Source: Stachybotrys elegans (taxonomy: Eukaryota; Ascomycota; Sordariomycetes; Hypocreales; Stachybotryaceae). Taken from it: a stretch of DNA of 64,000 bases. Below, one piece after another: positions 20,777-30,634 of the stretch. Under the pieces are notes generated by a model. It had not been told where the DNA came from. It did not search any database and saw nothing but the letters and a program-made list of their open reading frames with translations. Within the stretch, counting starts at the first letter, position 1. Each line of letters opens with the position of its first letter. The stretch covers positions 1,674,001 through 1,738,000 of the forward strand of contig JAGPNK010000008.1 of assembly GCA_020746835.1 (NCBI GenBank), given 5' to 3'. The translations under genes and the position numbers were made by a program.

Positions 20777-22789
20777 AGCGCTGGCAGCAAGGCGTCCAGT
20801 TATCCCTCTCCATCTATAGAGCTCAAAGCTCAGATATACTCGACTTCGGATATATGGACGCTACTTCCGCCTCAAGAAGAACTGGTGGGTTAGATTGGCT
20901 CCAGTCGGTTCATGAAAATACTTACTGGTGATAGGTACATGGATGCCGGGTCTTTCTATCTACGTGCCTTCAAGTCGGTATGTCTACGCAGGACGCCTGG
21001 TCCAGGACTCTTTTTGGACACGTTCGTCTGACCTGCACAGGGTTTATACCAAAGTCTCTCTTTCTTGAACAAATGACAACGGAGAGAGAATCTGTCAACG
21101 TCTTCCTCCTACTAAACATGCTTGTCATTTCCGCTCGCTTCACTCCACCCTTGTGCAAGCGCTTTGGTCATGGCAAGAAGGCTGCAGGGTTCTTTATGGA
21201 CATAGCGCAAATCATGGTCGCCGACGAGATGTGGAAGACGTCTCTTGAAAACACACAGGCCTTTTTCCTCCTGGGGCTGGCTGACTGGGGTCGTGGATGG
21301 CGTGATCGCAGCGCCATATCCATGGGGATTGCCGTTCGCATGGCGGGTGTTCTTCGCTTGCATCGGGAAGAGACCTACAATCTGCCATCATCAGCATCTC
21401 GCGATGAGATCGTGAAAGCCGAGAGTGCCCGCAGAACATTCTGGGTAATCCAGAACCACGAGTAAGTAGCCATTGACCTATCAACATGGCAGAGCAGTCT
21501 AACAGGGTTCCAGTAACCTATACACCCAGCAGCATCTACCCGTCTCTTTCAGCAAGAATGACATCACGACGCTGTTACCAAGTGGCGAGAATGACTTTGC
21601 TTTCGGACGCAACCCGGGCGTACGAGCTGCACTTGCCGGCACCTTACCCGCGCGAGAGAACGAGTCACTGGCTCTGTTGCCGACGCGCTCGATATTCGGC
21701 ACTCTGATCCAAGTCCACGACTTGTGGGGGATGATTGCGCGGGACGTCTACAGCCGCCAAAACACTCCCACTTCAGCCATCGATTCGAAGCCTTGGATCC
21801 CCAACTCGAGCTACATGGAAATGGCGACGACACTCGATCACTGGGAGCGGACCATGCCGCCACAGTATTCCTGGTCGACCTGGAACCTAAGAGGCTTCAA
21901 GGAAGAGAACATGGACCTGGCCTATCTCTCGATTGTCACCATGGCGAGACACAACAACATCGTCTTGCGGAGGAAGTTCTTGGGGGTGATTTTCGATCGC
22001 GTGGTCCAGCAAAGAGCCTTGAACGGCGAGGCGCCGAGCGGTTTCTGGCAAAAGATGTCGTTGGAGCTGTTCACCAACGTATGGCAGCTCTACGACATCA
22101 TTGACCTGTGGTTCTCTCTGCGGTCCGAGGAAGACGGCTTCCCTGCAATTCTCGCCTTTTCCATCTATACGTGCGGTGCTCTGGCCTCTTACCTGATTCA
22201 ATGGCCGCAACTGAGCCCATCCCTTGCCGTGACCGCCGAGCTCGTCTTCAACCGCTCCCTGGAAATGCTGTCTGCCTGCGAGGACAAGTGGTCTGTTGTG
22301 TCTGAGTGGCTGACTTCGATGCAGAGAGTCGCGGCAGACATGAAGGCGGAACAGACGAGCAGCCATAGCGACATATCCTCCCGCGAAATCATGCTGCACC
22401 AATCAACGCAGGTCGGCCACTCTCCGGAAGTCTCAGCGACTCCCTCTCGGGAGGGTAGGTCTTCCTTGGCACCGGGGGCGATGCGCGCAGCATCAAGGTT
22501 TGGCGAGAGCGCAACCTTGGAAACAAGAAGTCAGGGTACACAATCAGCGTCCAACCTGGACTTGGTGAGCATGGACGCCTTCAACGATCCCAGCACTCAG
22601 CCTGATGGGTGCAATGCGTACCAATTCTATGGGACACCAAAGGATCTCTCGGCCAGTATGCGTGACGCGGAAGAGGGTACCTTGGGGGTTTCCGAGAGCA
22701 TGCCAAGCTACATGGTGTTTAACGAGCAGTTTGAGAATGTTGCAGACTTGGTTGTACAGGGTTACGTTCAGTTTGATCTTGCAAATTGA
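20777..22789 (+). CDS. Fungal-specific transcription factor domain protein, 5' end uncertain or decayed
   Basis: The supported exons are 20777-20884 (5' limit unknown), 20935-20977, 21041-21461 and 21514-22789, joined in frame. The product contains a Fungal_trans-type regulatory domain: SDIWTLLPPQEELVHGCRVF, QVGFIPKSLFLEQM, GIAVRMAGVLRLHREE, ARRTFWVIQNHDNLY, and a long helical C-terminal half ending in VQGYVQFDLAN. Regulators of this type normally start with a Zn2Cys6 cluster. Here an in-frame TAA lies at 20774-20776, and the upstream DNA shows only broken cysteine motifs. Either the true first exons were missed or the DNA-binding part is lost. It converges on the next gene with 21 bp between stop codons. 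Confidence 0.65.
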
Positions 22790-22810
22790 GGTGTTCTTCT
22801 CAATTTCCCT

Positions 22811-24334
22811 TTAAGAAAAGAAATCCTTTAGTTCCTCACTCATCCCGTCTGTTTCGCCCACGCGTCCCCTTTCAAGAAGAGACCAGGCCTCCCTTATAGG
22901 AACTCTCACGCTTCTCACACCATCTACAGGCAAATTAAGCACCTCATCCCGAGTTCGACCCCACAAGTTTCCGTCCCAGTCCCTCTTCACAAGTAGAATT
23001 CCAGTCTGGGCTGCATCCTCGCTGTCCACGCACATGAAGAATCTCCTGTCCAAGCCCTCGACAAACCGCTGCTCTCTGCAGAACCACGGGAATCGTCTGA
23101 CGGCCTCATCGTAGCTCCACTCGATCCTCTCTAGACCGTGGCCAGGATTTTTGATCAAACGAGGCGCGTATACTACTCGCTCCTCGCCGGGCATTCGTCG
23201 TCCGGCCTCGGGGTCAATCAAATTCATCCCGAATGTGAGCCCCTTGCCCTGCGTGTTGTACAAGAACACAATGAAAGCAGGCTGCTTGCGTATTTCTTCT
23301 GACGGCCATTCAGTGTCGCCATTACAAATGAGGAGGAATCGCCTCTGGAGCCCTTCGTGAGCCGCGTACGGGATTCGGATGTACGGAGGCGAGCGTGAAG
23401 CTAATTCTTCTCCGATACGCTGCAGGTCTGCCTTGCTGGCCGTTGTATCCCATGGTGGTAGTTGTACCATGACCATACCGCGGTCCGTAGGGTCAGGGTT
23501 ATCGACAACGAGGATATGAGCCTTGTGTAGAAATTTGTTCTTGGCACACCGTCGGGGGTGCAAGGTATTGGCTTGCTGTACGAGGTCTTGAGTCGTTGCC
23601 GTGTCTGAATTCGAGGATCTTGGCGTCAACTGGGCCTGTACAGTGCAGGCGATGTTCTCAGGCGACATTGTCTTGTATCCCGGGGTCAGGCGGGCTACTA
23701 CTTCATCTTCGTCTAGGCCAGAATGGCTGTAGATGGGGATGTAGTAGCCCAAGGGGACGTTCTTGGTAGGTGCAGGCGGTCCCTCGTCGTCATTATCATC
23801 ATCATCGTCGTCGTCGTTGTCATCATCCCCATCGCCACTGCCAGAGTCGTCGTTGGGATCAAGTCCATAACCATCTTTCTCCTCACTCCAGGATGAATTT
23901 CCAATCTGCAAATTCACGACGCTCAAGCCGGCATCAGCAGCCTTTGTACGGTACTGGTCCACCACACAATCAAGGTCGTCATCGTCCAGGGTCACTAGCA
24001 CCACTCCCTCGGTCCGCCAGTCCTTCCCAACAGCAACGACAAAATACCTAGGATCATAGGTGTTCTGTGTGCCCAAGTCCAGATGGTAGTCAAAAACGGC
24101 ACGCAAAGGCTCGCCAACGAAGCGTGACTGTGGCGCAGGGCGCACACAATTGCCAGGCTCATGACCAAGGTCTACGCAGGCGCTCTCGCACTCGCGCTGT
24201 AGGTCACCCAGCTCTGCGTCGCTGAGCTCAACGAGGGTGTATAGAGCTACGGGATGCAACTCCATCGGCTGGTCATGGTAGCGTATCATGGACGGCGCCC
24301 TGGCTGGCAATGAGAGGTTTGGGCGATCGGACAT
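22811..24334 (-). CDS. Uncharacterised protein with four related alpha/beta repeats
   Basis: An intronless 507-residue ORF with no signal peptide. Four segments share the pattern 'aromatic + hydrophobic strand, acidic turn, then G-[IVM]-[VL]-[LM]-V strand': YFVVAVGKDWRTEGVVLVTL (about residue 97), ILVVDNPDPTDRGMVMVQL (about 273), a third around RRFLLICNGDTEW (about 327), and RFFMCVDSEDAAQTGILLVK (about 446). After each comes a segment predicting a helix and a second strand. A run of aspartates at about residues 164-187 forms a flexible linker. The repeats resemble DUF6924-like domains, which is a weak assignment. A cytoplasmic or nuclear location is likely. Function unknown. The stop codon faces that of the regulator 21 bp away. 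Confidence 0.65.
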   Translation of the reverse strand: MSDRPNLSLPARAPSMIRYHDQPMELHPVALYTLVELSDAELGDLQRECESACVDLGHEPGNCVRPAPQSRFVGEPLRAVFDYHLDLGTQNTYDPRYFVVAVGKDWRTEGVVLVTLDDDDLDCVVDQYRTKAADAGLSVVNLQIGNSSWSEEKDGYGLDPNDDSGSGDGDDDNDDDDDDDNDDEGPPAPTKNVPLGYYIPIYSHSGLDEDEVVARLTPGYKTMSPENIACTVQAQLTPRSSNSDTATTQDLVQQANTLHPRRCAKNKFLHKAHILVVDNPDPTDRGMVMVQLPPWDTTASKADLQRIGEELASRSPPYIRIPYAAHEGLQRRFLLICNGDTEWPSEEIRKQPAFIVFLYNTQGKGLTFGMNLIDPEAGRRMPGEERVVYAPRLIKNPGHGLERIEWSYDEAVRRFPWFCREQRFVEGLDRRFFMCVDSEDAAQTGILLVKRDWDGNLWGRTRDEVLNLPVDGVRSVRVPIREAWSLLERGRVGETDGMSEELKDFFS

Positions 24335-25536
24335 GGTGATTCAGTATTGTATTGGTGTGAGAATTTGTGAAAGGAGTAGAAAAAGAAGGAGGAAGACTGT
24401 AGTCAAAGCTGCCAGGTCTATTCAAATGTGAGATATTGGGCGGCGGGAGCTGGCGGGAATAGCTTAATAAGCTCAGGAAAGGGCAGCTTCGTGTGCCGAT
24501 GATCTATGATGCAATTGGTGGCGGCTGTGTCTTACAAGGCGCAGTATGGATATCCTATTGTGCTTCAGTAGCTACAGCCATGTCTTGAGCATCGAGATAC
24601 TTTGGTTCCATTTCCAGTGGTAAATGCGGGGTGCTACTTCATATGTAAGCTGAGAGCATGTTAGTGACGTCAATCCGGCCCAGCCTGTGGCAGAGAGAAG
24701 CACGAACTTTACTTCTATATTTACATCTCTAGGGCAAGGCTGATATCCAGAAACACCGTCAAGGCTTTGGCAGGTTCTAGCAGCACAGACGTGCTTATTA
24801 TGTGTCATGGAAATGATATATATGGTATGTAGACGTCATGTCAGCATTCTCGGTGTAACCATCACAGCCTCGCTGTCTCATATTGATGATAGCCTATGTA
24901 AAATGGCCTCGGGTGGGTGTGGAACATCTCGATCACAAAATGTGCTTGTACAGTAAATAGACCGGTCAGATTGGGGACGGGATTACTTGACTGCCTATCA
25001 GCTTCTAGCATTTCAGGTGCGAGTACCATCTCGATCGCAGGATGTAAAAGATGGGTAGGATTGGGAGAGGCTTACTTAACTGCCGATCATCTTCCACTCG
25101 GTGACTGTCTGATGACCGACATGAACAATGCAGCCGAGCTCCGGGCCGAAGATCTCACATAATTTGCTGCTTGAAGATGCTGATCTGCCGTGTTGGTCAG
25201 TATCCCATGGTGGTTTCGAATCCTCTTGCTCTGATGACTTCCTCAGAAGTCACAGGAATGCAGCAGTCTCTGCTTACCGAAGGCTTCGCCATCTTATGGT
25301 CAAAGCTGTAGAGGATGCAGGATATTGAAGACGATCCATTTGTCACAGGATGGTATTTGATGATTAAAATGCACAAGTACGGAGGCTTGGGTGATTCTAT
25401 GGAATAGTATAAAGTTGAAGTGTTCTCTCGCTGAGTTCTACTATTATCAGCATCAGCCCATCCAGAGTCGAACAAAGCGAATATATAGCCAACTCTCAGT
25501 ACCAAACCCGTCATACAACATCCAACGTCCAACATC
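24335..25536. other. Intergenic region and promoter of the NucA/NucB-like gene
   Basis: No supported gene is present. It contains a diverged tandem duplication (24925-25099) and a TATATAG element near 25480, about 55 bp upstream of the next ATG. Confidence 0.55.
24925..25099. repeat. Diverged tandem duplication in the NucA/NucB-like gene promoter
   Basis: The block at 24925-25010, starting CATCTCGATCACAAAATGT, recurs at about 25027-25099, starting CATCTCGATCGCAGGATGT. Both share a later segment of the type ATTACTTGACTGCC / CTTACTTAACTGCC. The differences are mainly transitions and a gap of about 10 nt. Confidence 0.6.
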
Positions 25537-26523
25537 ATGAGTAATCTTTGTCTACTTGTCTCTATCCTCGGCTTTGCTGCGGCCTCGTCTGTTGGCGAAT
25601 CTGCAGACACGGAGCTCAAAGTCCGCCAGGGCAACCCTGATAACCTCATGATCTTTGTGTGCGACGATGGACTAGAAGAGATATGCACCAACATGTGCTA
25701 CGGTAAGGACTACGTTAACATCGCAACCCTGTTTCGGGGTCAAAGCTAACGCTTCCATCAAGGAGCGTACTGCGCCGGTATAGGAGAAGGGTTGCAATAT
25801 GACCGACCCGACTCAACCACGAAGCGCAACCGCCGCAAGGCAGCTGGCTGCATTGCCTCGGGCGGCAACCGCTGTTCAACCAGGCAGGGCCATGATTCTG
25901 GCTACCAATGTGACGAGTACCCTTTCGCTTCGACTGTTCCAATCAATGATGAGGAGACGCGCCTGAATCGCTGCGTGCCAGCCGCGCAGAACCGCAAGCA
26001 GGGCGGCATCATCAGTGCATTCTACAGGAGCAGCTACTGCCAAGGCAACAATGGCGGCAGATGCACCTTTACGGCCAAGTTCTCCAACTCTGGGAATATC
26101 CAATACTGCGATATGCAAAGCTGTGACGACGATGACAATGAGGTCGTCGGCCCTGGTACTGACGCCGAAGATGGCGACTCGGCTGAGGACGGCACAGACG
26201 ACGATCCGGACGCTGGTCAGAAGAAGAGAAAGGTCAAGAAACGAAGCGGACTGGGAAAGAGGCTTCCAGGTGCGCCAGTATACCGAACCAGTTCGGGTCT
26301 CGAGCTGGACATTCCTGGAGGTGCTCAGATTGGCCAGCGGGCCTTTGTCGTCATGCCTCGCAACGCGACGCTGTGGAACGAGCAGGCCGAGTTTGGAAAC
26401 CCAAACCAGGTTAGAGAACTGCACGGTGATGAGGACGAGGAGGATGAAGATTACGAGTACATGCTGGAGAACTTGGAGGTTAGAGAGGACATTATCCTTG
26501 AAGGGTTATCACCGCTTGTCTAG
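25537..26523 (+). CDS. Secreted NucA/NucB-type deoxyribonuclease-like protein
   Basis: Exons 25537-25702 and 25763-26523 (60-nt intron with a perfect CTAAC branch) give 308 residues. A signal peptide covers about residues 1-20. The NucA/NucB motif QCDEYPFAST is at about residue 105, followed by RCVPAAQNRKQGGIISAFY; these are the hallmarks of the family, which cleaves DNA outside the cell. The equivalent of the usual glutamate in 'EN..QG' appears as Gln, so activity is uncertain. Eight or more cysteines suggest disulfides. After the domain comes an acidic linker (DDDDNEVVGPGTDAEDGD), then a basic cluster KKRKVKKR and a second acidic tail. The basic cluster could be a Kex2 site or a nuclear-localisation-like signal. 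Confidence 0.75.
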
Positions 26524-27001
26524 GACGTTTGGTCGGGACAACATCTTCTTACGTCGGGACCAGCCTGACGATGATATGTTGTGTTTTCCCCTATTGTTCA
26601 TGATTAGCCTAGGTACACCATTACAACATATGAGCTTTATAAATCTTCTCACTACTTCTCCTTCCGTCTCGGACTGCATCCCTCTGCTCATCATCATGCT
26701 CATCATCTATACTGTAGCGGTTCTACTTCTCTTTACTCGTGATATGTAATTGCTGAGATGGCTATAGGGTAGGCAATACTTACATCCTCCCTGATTGGCT
26801 CTCTCTGACTCGCCTAACTTACCGAGGCAAATTGTGGGCCTCAACCAGAGGATACCGAGGCACCCCACAATTTAAGGATAATCCCCAGACTCGGGATCTC
26901 CGCCATAACAACCTTATTTTGCTGTCAACACAATAACAAAACCATCATTCCTTCAAACCCCCTTCGTGCAACACGCTTGTTCTTTGCATAGCTGAGTGAG
27001 A
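26524..27001. other. Intergenic region upstream of the thioesterase gene
   Basis: No gene is supported. The overlapping long frame here is a shadow of the nuclease exon. The final 100 bases are A/C-rich and probably form the promoter and leader. Confidence 0.45.
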
Positions 27002-27967
27002 ATGACTCCATTAATCACAGAATTGATTGCCGTGGAGCCTGCCGGGCCTGGAGAGTTCGTCTCCAAGGTTCTCCCCATCAGGCTTGGGAATGCGATGCCC
27101 ATCGCGTATGGCGGCTGTTCCATTGCTGCCGCCGTCAATGCCGCATACCAGACAGTACCCGCCAATGTGTCCTTGTACTCGCTAGTGGGCCATTACCTCG
27201 GCCCTGCGTCAACAGAGCAGAAGCTGTACTGCACTGTTCATCAGACGAGAAACACCAGGTCTTTCGCGACACGACGCGTCGAGGTCAAGCAAAAGGCCAA
27301 GGATGGCAAGTTTCGCGCCTGCCTCGAATTGATTGCCGACTTCCACGTCCGGGAGCCAAGTTCCATCGAGTACATGGCCGCACCCGTGACGACATATGCG
27401 CCCCCGGATGACTGCCCAGACCTCAAGGTGCGAGTGGCCGACTTGCTCAGCCGCGGCCTCGTCACCGAGAAGCAACGCGCAAGCTTCGAGGCCAGCCTAG
27501 GCCCAATGGGCGAACTGTTCGAGACGAGATACTGCGTCAACAGCATCTCGGGCCAGAACCTGTCGGGCGTGGCAAAGAACATATCCACCAGCCAGGATAA
27601 CCGCGCCGCGACCGACAAGACATCGGCCGAATGGCAGAGATGCAGAGAGATTCTCAAGACACCAGCTGAGCAAATGGCTGCCCTCGCCTTCTTGATGGAT
27701 GGCGCGCTGGCTTTTGTCCCATTGACGCACAACCATCTCTGGTTCGAAGACGTCGAGGCTTGTTCGTCACTTGACTTTGCGCTGCGCATCTTCACCCCCG
27801 ACATTGATGTCAATCAGTGGACTCTGAGAGAGCGCGTTGCTCTCAGGAGTGGCAGCGGACGGTCGTACGCAGAAGGAAGATTGTGGGATACTCAAGGGAA
27901 CCTGCTTGCGTCCATGACACAGCAGTCGATTATCAGACTAAAGGCAAACGCCAAGGCGAACCTGTAA
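27002..27967 (+). CDS. Acyl-CoA thioesterase II-like (double hotdog) protein
   Basis: An intronless ORF of 321 residues from the ATG at 27002. The N-terminal hotdog half shows AYGGCSIAAAVNAAYQTVP and LVGHYLGPASTEQKLYCTVHQTRNTRSFATRRVEVKQK (split here only for reading), the pattern of TesB/ACOT8-type enzymes that hydrolyse acyl-CoA. The C-terminal half carries LAFLMDGALAFVPL and a family-like end: AEGRLWDTQGNLLASMTQQS. No clear peroxisomal tripeptide is present, as the protein ends in KANL, so its location is probably cytosolic or uncertain. The length matches the family. The product is intact. The substrate chain length cannot be judged. Confidence 0.85.
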   Translation: MTPLITELIAVEPAGPGEFVSKVLPIRLGNAMPIAYGGCSIAAAVNAAYQTVPANVSLYSLVGHYLGPASTEQKLYCTVHQTRNTRSFATRRVEVKQKAKDGKFRACLELIADFHVREPSSIEYMAAPVTTYAPPDDCPDLKVRVADLLSRGLVTEKQRASFEASLGPMGELFETRYCVNSISGQNLSGVAKNISTSQDNRAATDKTSAEWQRCREILKTPAEQMAALAFLMDGALAFVPLTHNHLWFEDVEACSSLDFALRIFTPDIDVNQWTLRERVALRSGSGRSYAEGRLWDTQGNLLASMTQQSIIRLKANAKANL

Positions 27968-28680
27968 AATGATGTACATGAGGTGGAGGGTTGATGGTTC
28001 ATGACAACATTGCGTCGATGGGCTGCTGTAGTCTCGCTTAGCTTAGATAATTAGAAGCCTCGATCAGCTCATATGAGGGAAAACTTTACCAGAGGTCTTT
28101 TGGATAAAACAGAAACCCGCTGTCGTACCCTCACAAGTCATCTGCTTCCTATATCAAGGAAAGCACGGACTTAGACCCTTGTGGCCGTAATTTGCTCAGT
28201 GTGAGATGCTGCGTGTATGCACATTATCAGGGAGTAGTTTGGTGTCGAGGGGTAGAAGCGTCCTACCTGATAACGTTAGGTTCAATATAATTCAGAGAGA
28301 GTGAAGTGGAATAAATTCCCTCCAATCCCAAGCACATGATAAAGAACACAACTGGTATCAGTTCCGTTGTCCGAGGTAGATGTCAGCAAGTTCTCGCACA
28401 GTCATGCCCTATTTGGGACACGGAAGCAAAATAGCATCAATATTCCCTCAATTCGATTGTCGCTACATACCCACGGGATTTCTTTTCCCTACGTGCTTCC
28501 CCTTTGGTCACCACGTGAGGTTGAAGTGAAGTTTGGTCAACAGGTTAAACGTGGAGAAGCCGCATGCAAGAGGCACATATTGCATCTTTGTAGAACCATG
28601 GCTATTGGTCTGCTAATCGATAAATAGTTTTACCAACCGTCATTCCCTGGGCACTTTCATGTCGATCGCTAGGCCTCACA
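27968..28680. other. Intergenic region upstream of the GH62 gene
   Basis: No ORF with family likeness is present. It presumably holds the thioesterase terminator and the GH62 promoter. Confidence 0.5.
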
Positions 28681-29643
28681 ATGAAGACTCTTGACATGAT
28701 AACCGCTCTACTGGCCCTCAGCCATGGAACTGTCGCCTACTGTCCACTGCCAGCGTCTTACCAGTGGTCTTCATCAGGGCCTCTAGCTCAACCGGGACCT
28801 GGGATTCACGGCCTGAGGGACAACGCACATGCCATCTACAATGGCCAAAACTTGATTTATTCAACAACCCAGAGCAGCACCTACACATGGGGCTCTATCA
28901 GCTATGGTCTTTTCTCAAACTGGACAGACATGGCCTCAACGAGCCAGACAACCATTAGTGACCTTGTCTTCTCCCCATCAATTTTTCTCTTCCGGCCGAA
29001 GAACATCTGGATGCTCACGTATCAATGGGGTCCTACAACCTTCTCCTTCGAGACATCTTCTGACCCGAGCGACCCAAAGAGTTGGTCCACACCCCAGCCG
29101 CTCTTCCGTGGATCGATTCCAAACTCCTCGTCCGGTCCTACTGATCCAGCAGTCATCAGCGACGGCGAAGCAGTCTACCTCTTCTTCTGCGGCAGCAACG
29201 GAGCTATATACAGAGCGAATATGCCTGTAGGAAAATTTCCCGGGGATTTTGGTACTTCCTCCACGATAATTTTACAAGACACAACAAGCCAATTGTTGGA
29301 GGGCGTCAAGGTGTATCGTGTGTCTGGGGAGGCCAGATATCTCATGATTGTCGAGGCCATCGGCCGCCAGGGTCGCTATTTCCGATCTTTTACAGCTACA
29401 ACACTTGATGGTCATTGGGAGCCACAAGCTGCAACAGAAACGAGCCCCTTTGCTGGAAAGCCCAACAGCGGCGCAACCTGGACAAACGACATAAGCGGAG
29501 GAGAGCTGATCCGCAGCGACCCTGACGAGACCATGACTATCGACGCTTGCGAATTGCAATTCCTTCATCAGGGGCGCGATCCAAAGGCTGGAGGTGACTT
29601 CTTTCCCGTTCCTTGGCGCCCGGGGCTGTTGACATTGGCATAA
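28681..29643 (+). CDS. GH62 alpha-L-arabinofuranosidase, secreted
   Basis: An intronless ORF of 320 residues with a signal peptide (about residues 1-19, cleavage before YCPLP). The whole sequence follows the GH62 pattern: CPLPASYQWSSSGPLAQP, NIWMLTYQWGPTTFSFETS, YRANMPVGKFPGDFG, YLMIVEAIGRQGRYFRSFTA, SGATWTNDISGGELIR and FLHQGRDP. The expected catalytic acids are present: Asp47 in LRDNAHAIYNG, Asp155 in GPTDPAVISDG and Glu207 in LLEGVKVYRV. GH62 enzymes remove arabinose side chains from arabinoxylan, so the fungus attacks plant hemicellulose. There is no CBM. It is isolated from other carbohydrate genes by a protease gene but shares the neighbourhood with GH12 and GH16 genes. Confidence 0.93.
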   Translation: MKTLDMITALLALSHGTVAYCPLPASYQWSSSGPLAQPGPGIHGLRDNAHAIYNGQNLIYSTTQSSTYTWGSISYGLFSNWTDMASTSQTTISDLVFSPSIFLFRPKNIWMLTYQWGPTTFSFETSSDPSDPKSWSTPQPLFRGSIPNSSSGPTDPAVISDGEAVYLFFCGSNGAIYRANMPVGKFPGDFGTSSTIILQDTTSQLLEGVKVYRVSGEARYLMIVEAIGRQGRYFRSFTATTLDGHWEPQAATETSPFAGKPNSGATWTNDISGGELIRSDPDETMTIDACELQFLHQGRDPKAGGDFFPVPWRPGLLTLA

Positions 29644-30634
29644 ATGGTCCGGTATACGGACAATCATGCTCTGTAGTTGTTATGGGATTCCAAAGAGGTT
29701 ACAATGGCAATTGCTTAACAATACTACGTATGGATCTTGTCCGTTCCCTTCAACATAATTAGCTATAGAGTGAAGAGCTTGATTAATTTATTATAATTGT
29801 TTTCATAGCCCTGATTTTGTTTCTCCTTCTAACCCTAAGTAGCTTAAAGGGCTGACTGGCATAAAGAAGAGATATATAGACAGCCGATAGAACACTCAAC
29901 GTGTAAAGTGTGTGTGGCTGGTATAATGCCCGGGCTTTCCGGGGCTTTCCAATCGCTACATACAGTCTTTCCCCTTATCTTCATCATCTCCTTTTTCTTT
30001 AATCCTGGTGTATCTAGTTAACTACTAAGTTTAGTAACGCAAATTCAGAAGATATATACAACACTAGTATTTAGGAAAGGTTTATTCATTAAGTTAAGTA
30101 AAGTGGCTGGATTGGTTTGCTAGAGTGCACAGGCTAATATAGATACCTTTACCTTTATAAATATTACGACTTTTATCCACGTACCTTAGGCATAGCCGAT
30201 CACACCATATTGCATCATTTATACTACATTGTTCGTGTCTATATAAGCCTTCATGTATAAGCAGTGCGGAGGTGGCGAATCAAGTTGACTTGATCTCTCT
30301 GAACTAGGGTTAGATTCTAGTTTAGGCAGGCCACAGCACATCCGCATGAGATGGTGGTATGCCGGTAGTTCACGGATATATTGCCTTGCATTCTTGCAGC
30401 GCCAACCCGCCGAGGTTGCCACCGACAGCCCAACTGGGCCAGCTCGGCTGCTTCAGTCCCGGCTGCACGCTTCCGGAAGCCCCGTAACTCATGTCCCAAG
30501 CAAGGGCTTTGAGCATCTCCAATTCCCTTATCTTGGATGCAGTGGTCGGTGGGTAAGAAATACTCGGTTGTTCTTCCTATTTTTTGCTTCTGTTAGAAAC
30601 TATTACCCCTGTGAGAGTATCGTCTACCAGGAAG
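29644..30634. other. AT-rich intergenic stretch before the subtilisin gene
   Basis: No gene is supported. The part at about 29740-30230 is noticeably AT-rich, as expected of old, repeat-induced or selection-free DNA. A direct repeat GGGCTTTCCGGGGCTTTCC is at 29932-29950. Confidence 0.45.

Noticed and set aside
26015..26749. 244-codon plus-strand ORF
   Set aside because: Out-of-frame shadow of the nuclease-like exon; the signal peptide and conserved motifs are in the other frame.
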